Shown here: positions 34,111 through 45,200 of the stretch, in pieces
Numbering within the stretch: the first letter of the stretch is position 1
Layout of the letters: each line of letters opens with the position of its first letter
NCBI GenBank assembly: GCA_016124445.1
Contig: WGNR01000017.1
Coordinates: 1 to 64,000, forward strand
Length of the DNA: 64,000 bases
Reading direction: 5' to 3'
DNA from: a bacterium
Lineage (GTDB): Bacteria > Planctomycetota > Planctomycetia > Pirellulales > Pirellulaceae
Notes under the pieces: generated by a model
The model's database searches: none
What the model saw: only the letters and a program-made list of their open reading frames with translations
Told to the model about the DNA's origin: nothing
Made by a program: the position numbers and the translations under genes

Positions 34111-35721
34111 ATGAGTAGTGCTGAAAACATGCAATCGCTGGCGGAAGAAGAATACAGCTACGATGTCGTTCCCTACCCGAGCCACCCGTTTCGTCAATCG
34201 CACCCCGAACGCCTGGCAACGGTCGGCCATCTGTTCGGTATGAAACCAGCTCCGCTTGAAAGCTGCCGAGTTCTGGAAATTGGCTGCGCTGCCGGTGGAA
34301 ACCTGATCCCCATGGCCGAGATGTTTCCTGACTCCACCTATCTCGGTGTCGACCTATCGAAAAAGCAGATCGATTCGGGACTGCAAAATATCAGCGCGCT
34401 CGGGCTGACGAACATCGAACTAAAACAGATGGACTGCGCCGACATCGACGATTCGATGGGCAAGTTCGACTACATCATCTGCCACGGCGTCTTTTCGTGG
34501 GTTGCCACCGACGTCCAAGACAAAATCTTGGCCGTTTGCCAGAACCACCTGAGCGAGAATGGCATCGCGTATATCAGCTACAACACCTATCCCGGTTGGC
34601 ATTTTCGCGGCATGATTCGCGACATGATGACCTTTCATGTCCGTAACCTGACCGATGCCAACCGGCAGATTCACCAGGCGCGGGCCTTGCTCGAGTTTCT
34701 GGCGAAGAGCGTTTCCTCGGACAAGGGCGCCTACGGTGCGATGCTCAACAACGAGCTGCAATTGATCCGCAAGCAATCCGATAACTATCTCTTCCACGAA
34801 CACCTGGAAAAAGAGAATCAACCGCTTTACTTCTACGAGTTCTGCGAACGGGCTCGCGATTATGCCTTGCAGTACCTAGGCGAATCTCAGCTTTCGACGA
34901 TGTGGATTGGCAACTTCCCGAAGGAAGTCGCCGAAACGCTTGAGCGAATCGCACCGGAAATTGTCGAACGGGAACAATACGCCGACTTCGTCCGCAATCG
35001 AACCTTCCGCCAAACGCTGATCTGCCACAAAGACGTCAAAATCTCTCGGGCGCTGCGACTGGAGTCGCTCGAGGGTGCTTACGTTTCAGGCTATTTGGAC
35101 GAACAGGTCAAACCAGGCGAACAACCTCAGCCTGGGCAGCCGAAAACGTTCGTCAATCCGCGTACACAACAAACGATGGCGACCCAAGATCCGTTGATTC
35201 ATTCCTTAGTACAGCAATTGCGGGAAGCGTTTCCTCGTGCCGTTTCGTTCGAGGATCTTTTCCAGGCCACGCTCGATAAACTGGTCGATGGCGTCATTGC
35301 CGACGCTACCAAGATCGAGGCTCTTAAGCGTTCGCTGGGCGCCAATGTCATTCATATGGCGGTTAGTGGCATTGTCGAACTGCAATACTCACCATCCCAA
35401 TTCACGACTGAAATCCCCGAGTTCCCCAAAACGACAGCCGTCGCCCGAATGCAAGCCGTCAGCACCAATCGCCTGACGAACTGCAGGCACGATTCGGTCA
35501 CCGTCGACGATCTATCCCGGCACATGGTTCCGCTGATGGATGGTACCCGCAACCGAGTTCAGCTGGCCGAAGAACTTCAACGGTTGGTCGATGAAGGCAA
35601 GCTGGTCATTCACCAAAAGGGTGAAAAGAAGGAAGACATCTCGATGGACCTTGTCCTGCAAGGAGCCATTGACGAAGTCCTCACCCGACTGACCCGGCTC
35701 AGCATGTTTTGCGCCAGCTAA
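34111..35721 (+). CDS. SAM methyltransferase with methyltransferase regulatory domain (protein-lysine MTase-like)
   Basis: It has 536 residues from the ATG at 34111; an in-frame TTG lies 12 bases earlier. The N-terminal class I fold (about 15-215) has motif I RVLEIGCAAGGNLIPMAE, YLGVDLSKKQID, and FDYIICHGVFSWV followed by ISYNTYPGWHFRGMIRDMM. The last is characteristic of the family that includes rickettsial surface-protein lysine methyltransferases. A helical regulatory domain (about 220-340) and a winged-helix-like C-terminal region follow. In this setting it may methylate a surface or secreted protein; that is inference from neighbours. A terminator follows, so it is a separate transcript from the giant membrane protein genes. 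Confidence 0.8.
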   Translation: MSSAENMQSLAEEEYSYDVVPYPSHPFRQSHPERLATVGHLFGMKPAPLESCRVLEIGCAAGGNLIPMAEMFPDSTYLGVDLSKKQIDSGLQNISALGLTNIELKQMDCADIDDSMGKFDYIICHGVFSWVATDVQDKILAVCQNHLSENGIAYISYNTYPGWHFRGMIRDMMTFHVRNLTDANRQIHQARALLEFLAKSVSSDKGAYGAMLNNELQLIRKQSDNYLFHEHLEKENQPLYFYEFCERARDYALQYLGESQLSTMWIGNFPKEVAETLERIAPEIVEREQYADFVRNRTFRQTLICHKDVKISRALRLESLEGAYVSGYLDEQVKPGEQPQPGQPKTFVNPRTQQTMATQDPLIHSLVQQLREAFPRAVSFEDLFQATLDKLVDGVIADATKIEALKRSLGANVIHMAVSGIVELQYSPSQFTTEIPEFPKTTAVARMQAVSTNRLTNCRHDSVTVDDLSRHMVPLMDGTRNRVQLAEELQRLVDEGKLVIHQKGEKKEDISMDLVLQGAIDEVLTRLTRLSMFCAS

Positions 35722-35758
35722 GCCAGCCACTGGCCTGCCAAGATTTCCCCAGGATTGC

Positions 35759-35795
35759 GGACCGATGCCCACCAAGGCTCGGTCCCCTTTTTTTT
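35759..35795 (+). terminator. Rho-independent terminator after the methyltransferase gene
   Basis: GGACCGA-T-GCC (35759-35769) pairs with GGC-TCGGTCC (35776-35785) with one bulge and a 6-base loop. Two C and eight T follow. Confidence 0.82.
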
Positions 35796-35929
35796 CTTGC
35801 CTCATCGGCGGCCAACGTCACTTTTTTTGGGGGCCCGGACATGGTTTGCGGCCCGAAGTGGGCGTGATTTAATACCCGCTAACAGCTACCATACGGGCGT
35901 ATCGTCACGGAGGTAGTACGAGAGAGACC

Positions 35930-38900
35930 ATGGCACAGCTTACGCCCGGCATGAAGCAGGATTGGAAGCAGCGCTCGGCCTACGGCGGCAGGCCGATGAA
36001 AAGGGTGGTGCGTTTGACGCTGGTCGGGCTCGCGTTTGGCGTACTGCTAGCACTTTTGATCTGGTTTCTGCTTCCCCCTCCACCGCAGCGAACTTTTTTC
36101 TTTGCTGCCAACCCCATCCAGTACGATTTGTGGGCTGCCACGCCGCTGGTTCATAGTAGCGTTACCGAGACAATCGCCGAGCCGGGTAATCACGACCCCA
36201 AGTCGTTCTTCATCAGCAAGGTCGGATTAGAAGAGAGCCTTCCGCCGCTGGACCTGCTGGCCAAGAAGGCCTCCGGCGGAATCGTCCCAGGTCCTTACGA
36301 TGCCTGCATCTTCTACCTGGAAGCCCATACACTGCGCTACGATGCCGATGGCGAATCGCATGTCGTGGTCGCCACGCCCACCTTCTTGCGCAACAGCCTG
36401 GCCGATTGGCAACATCACGGCGTGCTCGACTTGAACGTCGTGCTCGATTGGATCCAAACCGCCAACTGCCCGACGAAACTGGTTTTGCTTGATGCCGGCA
36501 CGATTACTACCGATGGGCGCATCGATCTCTACGAAAACAACTTTACCTCGGCTCTTGAAGTCGAAATGAAGCAGCGCAGCGATTCCGATCTGTTTCTGAT
36601 TACCTCTCACGAGAACGGACAGAAGTCCCTATCTCTCTCGCTGCAAAGCAATTCAATTTTCTCGCAAGCAGTCCAGGAAGCCCTTATCGGCCAATACCTG
36701 ATCGACCAGACCGACGACGACCACCTGACCCTCGACGAGCTTTATCACCACATCTGCGTGCGTGTGAAAAATCACCTCGGAGATGGCGTCATCGCCCAAA
36801 CGCCGCGGTTGTTTCAGGGAGGCGCCGGCATCCTGACCAAAGACTTCCCCCCGGCGTTCGTCTGCCGATACGTGAAAGCAAATCCGCTGGAAAGTGAGAT
36901 CGCCAAGAAAGCGGAGCAGAAGGCCGAGCAGGAGGCGAAAAAGAAGATTCCACCACCCCCGAAAAAGCAACCTGCTGCCGATCCAAAAGGCAAAGCGGAT
37001 ACCAAACCCGACAAAGAGGACCCCAAGACATCCACTTCAGACGAAGAAAAAGATCCTCGCTGGGTAACGTTGAACGAAGTTTGGCAACTGCGCGATCAAT
37101 TGGCTCAACCGCCAGCTGAGCGGCAAGGAATGATCTGGAGCCCGATCGACTTCGCACCGCAGTATTTCCGTCGGCTCGATAGCTACCTGGTCGGTTACCA
37201 GTTTCGATTGTTGTTCGACAGCGGGACGGTGCCGGAAGATCGATTGGCCAAGATGAAGGATTCGCTGACCATCTTGATTGCTCATATGCGTACAGACCAG
37301 CGCATCCGAGCCATTCCTCAAATCAGCGATACGCCTGCGGACAACTTGATTGAAGCCTGGAACCAATTTGTCGATACCCCCCGGCAAGTCGCCTGGAGCG
37401 CCGATCTGACCCCGCAGGGAAGTCAGGCACGCGATGCGATTCTGGGCTGGAACTATTGCGTCTATCAGATTCCCCAGGTAAACCGCCAGTTTGAGTACAC
37501 CGGAAGCAATTCGACCCTGGCCAGTTACGAATCACTGCTGCGCGACGTGAACGAGGTAACCTTAGGCATGCTGCAGCTTGCCCCTCTTAGCGAAAACCAA
37601 AACGAGCTGAATGGTTTTCCCTATGCCGATGTCGTCAGCCGCTCCCTGACCGACCTGGAGGCACTGCGACGGCTGACCGGGGCTCAGATGAGCATCTCTC
37701 CGCGAAATGCAGAGTCCTCGAACCTGAACGAACAAATGGCCGACGCGTTGCGGTTGATCGGTTATCTGAAAACGTCGCTTCCTTCGGCGGCCGACCGACA
37801 GCGCATGACGCAAACGCTGCGAACTTTCTCGCAGCAACCGGTGCCGGACACTACGTTCATCGACAGCTCGAAGCCGTTCCTGCCGCAGTTGGCTCAAGGT
37901 CCGTTGCCGAGAGCGTCCGAGGCAAGCATGAAGCGTCTGAGATCGCTATCGGTCGACATTGCTTCCGCTGGCTCGCCGCCGACGACAAGTCGCAATAATC
38001 CATTTGTTCTGCTTGGCCGGACTGTTCCCAGCAGCATGCCAGACAATACCGACTATACAGCCCAGGTTCGTTACCAGCTCTTGGTCCGCATGCTCGATTG
38101 GCGGGCCATGTCGCAGATCGTGGGGGAAGTTCCCCAATTGCCGTTCCGTTTCCCGATTCAGGAAAAGATCCCGCAGCTTATGGTGCAGGCCGACGACCAA
38201 TCGCAATCGGTCACGCTCTACGAAGTTGGCAAGCCGGTCCCGTTCACCCTGGCGCTGACCGCCACCAATTTCCCGCCGAGCCAGGTTGAATTCACGATCG
38301 ACTACGATCGCGAGGCGCTCGAAATTTCATTCAAGAATGGCAGCTTCGATCCGGTCACCGGCATCCTCAGCTACAACATCGATTCGAGCGGTCCGGTCAA
38401 TATCGAAGGAGCCGTGACCGCCAAACTCGATCGCGAGGCCAACGCGGCCCGGCAACATATCGCCGATGTTCGCGCCGCGCAGAACGAGCATGTCTCGTTC
38501 ACGATCCCAGTCCGTTACATCCCGCCAGGGGCCGAGATGAGCGACATGGGGAAGCTCGACGTTTCACTTCCATGGGCAGAAGAAATCGATCTGGTCGTTC
38601 AACAAACCAGCGCCGCCGAGCCAGGGATCTTCTATGGCGATCGAGTGCAGATTCCGCTGTTTGATAACCGCGAATCGGAATTCCAATTCGGAGTCCTGAA
38701 TCGTTCGCGAACACCGCGCAAGTTGAGCGTCTCGATCTATCCAGTCATTCGCCCAAGCGGCAGCGTGATGCCACTGGGACGAATCTTCTCCGATCAATAC
38801 CATCGTAAGTCACCCAGTGGCGGCCCCAACAGCCAGGCAGCCGAGCGAGCCCCGTGGCAAGTCGCCAGCTACGGTCGACCGACCGTCCAACTCGGTCCCG

Positions 38901-40774
38901 CGTTTCTTCCGTTAGCCATCGCGACCGGAATCGACGCTCCGCCGGTCGATCAGATTCCGCCGCCAGCGACTCAGTTGCGCGGGCGAATCATCAACGAAGA
39001 GATCGATGCCAGCCAATGCCAATGGCTGAAGTTCACCGGGCCTCCTGGTCCCCCAGGCGCCGATGGCAAGCCAGGCCCGCCGGGCAAAGTAGCCGCGACT
39101 GACCTGACTAGCGGGATGCTGGTCGTGATCGAAGATCTGGTCAACAAAGACGCCGACAATCAACCGATTCGCTGGATGCGATGGGTCGAATGGACCCCGC
39201 GGCAGCCACGTGAGTATCTCGACTTCCAACCTGCCGTCTATCCGACCGACAACCTGACAAAGCTGGAGATGATATTCGCTTTGATCCGTGGGAAACAGAA
39301 TCTGCCAACATCCAGCTGGGATGAATTCCCCCTGGCAGGTTTCTCCGGTCTGCCGCAGAACCTGGCCAAGGTCCCCATTCAAATCCAATGGGACTGGCAG
39401 TGGCAAGAAACATTCGCCGGATCGGAACTGATTCAACGCCAGGCATTCGGCACAATCAGTTCGCCAACCGAAACGGCGATGCTCGGCGCGATCTTGAATC
39501 TGGATGCCGATAAAACTTCGCTCCGTCCACTGTTAATTGATGTCGCATCGAACCCCAAGCTACCGACACTCAAGCGCGCATTTCGTGAAGTGATGCAACT
39601 GAAGACGGGCAAGGTCAACGCGGACGCCTCGGCCGGGTTCGCGGTGCTGCGGCTCAATAGCTATGTCGCTCATGTTAAAGGGGAACAAAAGCCACCGCCG
39701 CCGGTCGAGATCATGGCGAGCAGTTGGCCCGCGGACAAGTTGCCCATTATCCTCCCGAGCGATGTCGATACGGTCGATTGGCAGATGGCCATTTCGACCG
39801 ATACCAACAGCTTCAACGGAGCCAGCGAGATCAACCCCGACAAGATCCAACTGGGGCTGTTGGAAATTGGCAACCGTTTTGAATCGGCCCGACCTGATTT
39901 CACCGAGACCATCTACTCGAATCGATCATTCTCGGCCGAGTTGGTACAAGCCCAGGCCGAGGGACCGCTAGTGTTCAGTTGCACGCTGGAAGATGTCGTT
40001 GCGAAAGGCTTGAATGCGAGGACCTTCGAGACGTTTGTCGGCAACTACGTCGTCGACATATACAACGGACCGAAGCTGGTCAACCATCTGCAGATTCCAG
40101 TCGTCATCGACAAAGACCCACCCACCATTCAGATCGATCCGTCACCCCTTACGATTCCGATCAACGACGGCGTGAAGCTGACCATTCCGACCGAAGACAA
40201 GGCATCGGGTGTCAGCCAACTTGAATATGGCGTCCCTGGGCCCGGCGAAACGATCGTGAAGCCGGCGATCCTGGAACCTCTGGTCGGCAACATCGTGGCC
40301 GACCCGAACGATAGCTTCCATCGCCATCCTCAGTTCATCCTGAACATTCGCCCGGAACAATTGAAATGGGAAGAGGGTACGACCCAGAAGCTGCGCGTGC
40401 GGGCGGTCAATCGTGCCAATTTGAAGTCGGCTCCGCTTGACCTGATCATCCGTGTCGGTCCGAAGACTGCCGATCCGAAGGACGTCGATCCGATGCCGCT
40501 GATGGTGATCCGAGCCCAGGTCGTTTATGTGAACGACAAAGTAGCAAAGGATCCGCAGTACAAGCCGAAGATTAAGGAACTCCCGCTTCAGCCGACGCTT
40601 GCACCTGACGGCATGACCTGGGTGTTTGAAAGCACCGAGCTGAAGCCGAATACCAACTACACCCTGGAGTCGAGCGGTCTGCAAACCTCCGGCGGGATCA
40701 AGTCGACCAAAACCACCGCCCAGGCCAGCCCAGCCAACGAACGTTCGCCGATCTACAAGCTGAAATTCGACTAA
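35930..40774 (+). CDS. Giant single-pass membrane protein with degenerate caspase-like domain and collagen-like insert
   Basis: A 1614-residue protein not recognised as a whole. A basic cytoplasmic start leads to a membrane helix at about 25-48; the rest is predicted periplasmic. Residues about 110-310 look like a C14 caspase fold: CIFYLEAHTL keeps a His (133) where caspases have SGHG, and KLVLLDAGTI has Gly190 where the catalytic Cys of LLDAC would stand. A Lys/Pro linker (322-372) follows, then a helical region, a cohesin-like beta-sandwich (about 765-850), six Gly-X-Y triplets (1037-1054), and beta domains ending in an Ig-like module. It shares layout with the 1762-residue protein two genes downstream. 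An intermembrane scaffold of the secretion-like system is plausible. Confidence 0.6.
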   Translation: MAQLTPGMKQDWKQRSAYGGRPMKRVVRLTLVGLAFGVLLALLIWFLLPPPPQRTFFFAANPIQYDLWAATPLVHSSVTETIAEPGNHDPKSFFISKVGLEESLPPLDLLAKKASGGIVPGPYDACIFYLEAHTLRYDADGESHVVVATPTFLRNSLADWQHHGVLDLNVVLDWIQTANCPTKLVLLDAGTITTDGRIDLYENNFTSALEVEMKQRSDSDLFLITSHENGQKSLSLSLQSNSIFSQAVQEALIGQYLIDQTDDDHLTLDELYHHICVRVKNHLGDGVIAQTPRLFQGGAGILTKDFPPAFVCRYVKANPLESEIAKKAEQKAEQEAKKKIPPPPKKQPAADPKGKADTKPDKEDPKTSTSDEEKDPRWVTLNEVWQLRDQLAQPPAERQGMIWSPIDFAPQYFRRLDSYLVGYQFRLLFDSGTVPEDRLAKMKDSLTILIAHMRTDQRIRAIPQISDTPADNLIEAWNQFVDTPRQVAWSADLTPQGSQARDAILGWNYCVYQIPQVNRQFEYTGSNSTLASYESLLRDVNEVTLGMLQLAPLSENQNELNGFPYADVVSRSLTDLEALRRLTGAQMSISPRNAESSNLNEQMADALRLIGYLKTSLPSAADRQRMTQTLRTFSQQPVPDTTFIDSSKPFLPQLAQGPLPRASEASMKRLRSLSVDIASAGSPPTTSRNNPFVLLGRTVPSSMPDNTDYTAQVRYQLLVRMLDWRAMSQIVGEVPQLPFRFPIQEKIPQLMVQADDQSQSVTLYEVGKPVPFTLALTATNFPPSQVEFTIDYDREALEISFKNGSFDPVTGILSYNIDSSGPVNIEGAVTAKLDREANAARQHIADVRAAQNEHVSFTIPVRYIPPGAEMSDMGKLDVSLPWAEEIDLVVQQTSAAEPGIFYGDRVQIPLFDNRESEFQFGVLNRSRTPRKLSVSIYPVIRPSGSVMPLGRIFSDQYHRKSPSGGPNSQAAERAPWQVASYGRPTVQLGPAFLPLAIATGIDAPPVDQIPPPATQLRGRIINEEIDASQCQWLKFTGPPGPPGADGKPGPPGKVAATDLTSGMLVVIEDLVNKDADNQPIRWMRWVEWTPRQPREYLDFQPAVYPTDNLTKLEMIFALIRGKQNLPTSSWDEFPLAGFSGLPQNLAKVPIQIQWDWQWQETFAGSELIQRQAFGTISSPTETAMLGAILNLDADKTSLRPLLIDVASNPKLPTLKRAFREVMQLKTGKVNADASAGFAVLRLNSYVAHVKGEQKPPPPVEIMASSWPADKLPIILPSDVDTVDWQMAISTDTNSFNGASEINPDKIQLGLLEIGNRFESARPDFTETIYSNRSFSAELVQAQAEGPLVFSCTLEDVVAKGLNARTFETFVGNYVVDIYNGPKLVNHLQIPVVIDKDPPTIQIDPSPLTIPINDGVKLTIPTEDKASGVSQLEYGVPGPGETIVKPAILEPLVGNIVADPNDSFHRHPQFILNIRPEQLKWEEGTTQKLRVRAVNRANLKSAPLDLIIRVGPKTADPKDVDPMPLMVIRAQVVYVNDKVAKDPQYKPKIKELPLQPTLAPDGMTWVFESTELKPNTNYTLESSGLQTSGGIKSTKTTAQASPANERSPIYKLKFD
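39038..39091 (+). repeat. Collagen-like Gly-X-Y insert
   Basis: Six consecutive triplets (GPP GPP GAD GKP GPP GKV) at residues 1037-1054 of the 1614-residue membrane protein, between two beta-rich domains. Six triplets are too few for a stable triple helix by themselves, so the segment may be a rigid linker or a trimer nucleus. Confidence 0.85.
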
Positions 40775-40984
40775 CGGCCGGAATTCAGGTAATCTGCGCA
40801 AACTCTTCTCGTCAAACCGACCCCGCAACCCAGGGCATTCTTAGCGGTCGCCTTTAGATTTCTGATTTTGCGGCCTGAACACTCCGATTCAACGACGTAG
40901 GGACGATTACCAATCTGTGTAATTGCTAGCGTCCTGTGATTTGCCTAGTAACTAATTAGCCTCGAGATCAATAGGAACGCTCAC

Positions 40985-42133
40985 ATGCTCCGGCCTTTCC
41001 TGCCGTATGCCGCCATCGTGTGCGTCGCCATGGTTGTCAGCGGATGCTCCTTTCCAATGACAGAACCGACCGGCACGGTATGGGACAAGCTTGGTATTCC
41101 TCAGTCGTTGGATACGTGGAATGCCGACCTGATCAATCATCACGGCAACTTCCCGAAGTGGGAAAAGAAGCCGCCTCTGAAGCGGATCGCCGACCCTGCG
41201 AACCTGAAGTCTCCCAACGCTGCGATCAAAGCGGCGGCCGAGATCAAGAAGGAGCAGGATCTGGCGCCGCAAAAAATCAAGGCTCTTAAGTACCTGGCTA
41301 CAATTGGCTGCGGCTGCTACGACAAAGAAGGCAAAGTTGAAGCCGGCTTGCTGGCGGGCTTGAACGACTGCACCGAAAGCGTCCGTAAAACGGCGGTCGA
41401 AACCGCCAAGAAGCTCGCGGGCAAATGTGGTGCATGCAGTGATGGCTGCGGCAACAACTGCTGCACCGCCAAGATCAAAGCGAAACTGCACGATATGGCC
41501 TTTGGCCAAACCAATGGCTGCTGGAACGAACCTTCGTCCAAGATTCGATCCGAAGCAGAGAAAGCCCTCAATGCTTGCCCGCCTTCCAGAATTGAGAGCG
41601 ACGAGCGCGAAACGGTCCCCAAGCCGGCCCAGCCAAGCCGAGAAACGGTTCCCGGGCTCGGAGAGCCGTTGCCGGAACCGCTTCCGATGGAAACAACCGC
41701 GTCGGCAGATACGAATACCGAAGCGAACCTCGATAGTCCGGTAGCCGTTGCCGTAAACAGAAACCCTCCAGCCCCGGTCGAAATTGCCACGGTCTCTGCC
41801 ACGGTTCCCACATCGATACCACCCATTGTTGTTGGCGACGGTGAGGAATTGAATCCGTTGTTGGCGATCGCCGCTGACCTCACCGTTTTCGAGGCCAAGG
41901 TCCAGTTCATTCAGGAAAGCCAGGACCTGGCCGTGCTAGAGGTGGCTGCCGGACTGAACCCGATCGTGGGCCAACAGTTCGCCGTTGAAATCCATGGCCG
42001 AGGCGGCTTTCACACGGTCGAGGGGAATATTGAAGTTAAGAGAATCGACGGAGCACTCGTTTATGTCGCTCCGATCGATGGCCTGGCGTTGCGAGTGCTG
42101 CAGCCAGGTTTCTCCGTTTCCATCCTGCGATAG
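40985..42133 (+). CDS. Cysteine-rich lipoprotein of the secretion-like island
   Basis: It has 382 residues with a type II signal peptide, lipobox VVSGC (lipidated Cys21). About 70-190 is HEAT-like helical sequence (AAIKAAAEIKKEQ, CTESVRKTAVETAKKLAG) with Cys clusters in IGCGCYD and KCGACSDGCGNNCC. A Pro/Glu/Thr-rich linker (about 200-290) leads to a C-terminal beta domain (VGQQFAVEIHGRGGF, VKRIDGALVYVAPI). It lies between the two giant membrane proteins and is probably co-transcribed with them. It is not similar to TssJ. Not recognised beyond this. Confidence 0.7.
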   Translation: MLRPFLPYAAIVCVAMVVSGCSFPMTEPTGTVWDKLGIPQSLDTWNADLINHHGNFPKWEKKPPLKRIADPANLKSPNAAIKAAAEIKKEQDLAPQKIKALKYLATIGCGCYDKEGKVEAGLLAGLNDCTESVRKTAVETAKKLAGKCGACSDGCGNNCCTAKIKAKLHDMAFGQTNGCWNEPSSKIRSEAEKALNACPPSRIESDERETVPKPAQPSRETVPGLGEPLPEPLPMETTASADTNTEANLDSPVAVAVNRNPPAPVEIATVSATVPTSIPPIVVGDGEELNPLLAIAADLTVFEAKVQFIQESQDLAVLEVAAGLNPIVGQQFAVEIHGRGGFHTVEGNIEVKRIDGALVYVAPIDGLALRVLQPGFSVSILR

Positions 42134-42226
42134 CCCTATAAGATGTTGTCCGCTTTTCGATGGAACGAGATTGTGAAACACGTGGAAGTAGCACGAAACG
42201 GCTACCGCAGGAGCTAGGCAATCACC

Positions 42227-45200
42227 ATGGCTGATTGGCGTGAAGGAGCAGACAATTCCAAGTCGAACGACCAATCGCGGTCGGGCGATAGTTCGTCTCG
42301 AAATCCATCGGACTGGCGCAAGGGAAAACGGGGCGAGTCTAATTCCGGCAAGTCCGAGAAGACCTACTTCCAGGAAAAGAAATCAGGCGTGCCGAAAAAC
42401 ATCGGCATCCTGAATCTGCTATTGCTGGCACTCGTCACGCTGATCGCTTCGTTTGTCTCGATCGTCGGCTGCCAGCCAACCAAGACCCCCATGCTGCACC
42501 TGGCGACGATCCAGCACGAAGATTCGCTTTGGGCACCCAACGCCTACGCCTTGGAAGATCGGGCCAACTTCACGTTGTCGATGCTTGACACCTCGTCCAA
42601 TATCGATCTGATCACCGGACAAGGCATGGCCGCAGGTTCGTCCGAGCAGAAGCCATGGATCGACTTGAACGCACTCGAATTCACTTCAGCCATCAACAAT
42701 TACCTGACCATGACCAAGCAGCCGGGCGGTCCGCGGCCAGGCGGATGGATCTTCTACCTTAGTTGCCAAGGGGTCACCAATTACGACGGCGTTGCCTACC
42801 TGGTAGCCAAGGACAGCCGCGCGCTTCGTCCTGGCAAATCTGTTGAGGAAACCAACCTGGTTCCGCTGGCGTCGATCTTGCAAGCGATCTCCAAGCATCC
42901 AGTCGTTCAGAAGACTCCCGAGTCCTACAAGCTATTGGTCCTCGATATGGGCCGCTCCGAGTCGCAGTGGTCGGCCAATCGCCTGTACAACGATTTTCCT
43001 TCAGCGGCCAAGGCCTTGATCGATGACCTGCCGCAGGACATTCAGCTTGCCAATACCTACCTGCTGCTTTCCAGCAGCGATGGGCAGAAGTCGTGGACCA
43101 ATCCGCTGGAAGGAGGCACCAACTTCGGCCTCTTTTTCGGCAAAGGGCTCATGGGCGAAGCCAACCAGATGCCTGACTCATTGGACGACGATAGCGTTTC
43201 GCTGGCGGAACTGGACGCCTATCTGAAAAAGAACGTCGACAACTGGGCCGTACAGCATCGCAATTCGCGTCAGACGCCACTTCTGCTGGCGATTGGTGCC
43301 CAGCAACCTCCCAGCAAAGTGCTTCTGAGCCGCGTTGGCGATACGCAGTTTCAAACGAAATCAGATGGCCCCAGCGGCGGGAGCGGGGGTGGTTCGCAGC
43401 AAAAACGACTGGCCGAAATGTGGGAAGCCTTGAGCTTTCTCGGAGATATCGGCGCGCTACGTCTCGCACCGGCGCGATTCAGCTTGCTCGAGTACGATCT
43501 GACCCGAGCCGAATCGATGGCCGAAGGAGGCATGGCCTACCAGGCTGATGTGACGCAGGCGATGAAAGGGATTTCGTCGTCACTGGATGACCTGGCAACG
43601 ACGCTCGCCCAATACGATCGCGCTGCCGAACACCGTATCGCTACAACCGACGTCGCCTTCTTCAAGGGAAGCGGTATCCGCCGCGATCTGGCGGCACGGC
43701 ATTCATACATTCTGGGAAGCCTTGCCTGCTGGCGATACATGAACCCTGGCCCGATCACCTCGATCCCGACTCTGGCAGCTCTCCAGGCCAACGCCGAAAA
43801 GATCGCCGCCGAAGCGAAAGCAACACCGCCGCCTAAAGAAAAAACGAAACCGCTCGTCTGCCAAGACTACTACGCGTCGGCCGAGTTCCTGCTGGCTAGT
43901 TTCACGGCCGAGAATCAGCAGGGTATGACGCCTGCGAACATTGCGCTGATCCTGGGGTATCTCGAAACGGCTCCAAACTGTCCTGACACGCCGCAGAGCG
44001 ATGGGACGCACGTCGTCGAAGTCGAGTTTCTGATCATGCTGCGTGATTTTATGCAGACGCTGGAGACCAACTTCGATATCGATGTCAGCTCATACAATGC
44101 GACCGGTTATCGCAACGCCATGATCACTGCGTTGCAGTGCAGGCGGAGGATCGAGCAGCTTGCCTACGCGCCTGATCAGCGGGTATTCCCTTGGCTCGAA
44201 CGGGCGATCAACGAAGCGGACAATACCCGACGCGAGGCGGAAGACTATCTGTTCGCCTTGCAGCCGGAGAAGACGCAGCAACTGCTCGATCCGCTGATGA
44301 ACGAATCGACCGGGCTCGTAGCGATTGAAGCGAAAAAATCGCGGCTTTCGGCTGCCTATCGTGCGATCGATAGTGTTCGTATGTCGGTCCCCTATCTGAT
44401 GGAGTGGCTCGCGCACCATCCCTACTCTAATGAAGAACGGCAAACGCGACTGGCCCAAGCCGCGGTTGCCTTGGAAAAGTCGCATCGTCTGGCCGACTTG
44501 TTGACTCCGCTCAAGTTGGAAGGAGAAGCAGGCCCCGATTATTCCCGAGCCCCAGTGCCCAGCGATGCACTGATCCAGGAAATCGAACACAACTACAGCG
44601 AATTGGTCCGTTTCCTGAATCGCGAGTCGCAAGACATTCTTGACGCGCAAGGAGGCAAAGACCGCTCGGACGCTGAAACATTGCTGGAGATCGAAAACCT
44701 GCTGCGGGTTCGTTACGTGGCGAAGCTTTCGTCCTCGATGGTGACCTACGACCGCAATTCACTACGAGAAAAAATGCAGGCAATCCTGCTGCATCCGCTG
44801 GGCAATACCAACGTTAAATCGTTGTCACCATCACCGCTGATGTTGGGGCTATCGTCGTTTCAAAAAGGCCCATGGCAGTTAGCGCTCAACGAAACCAGCG
44901 GTTCGACCGACTACGCGATTGCCCCTCTTTCGCCCGATCGACTTGGCAACGCGGCCGTGCTACTCAAAGACTGCGGGCAGACGGCCCGCTTCGCCAAAGA
45001 TGTCACCCAACAGGCCCTCGCCAATGCGCTGTCACCTTCGCGTGAAATTGAAATCTTTCCGGACCCGGCCAACGCCACCGCGGTGTCGGCATTTTCAGGC
45101 GTGGTTGTCAGCGACCGCATGCAAATCGACTTGAATCGCACGACACCGCCCGAGGTCGACTACCGCATCACCCGCAAGGAACACCTAGCCTGGTTCGCAC

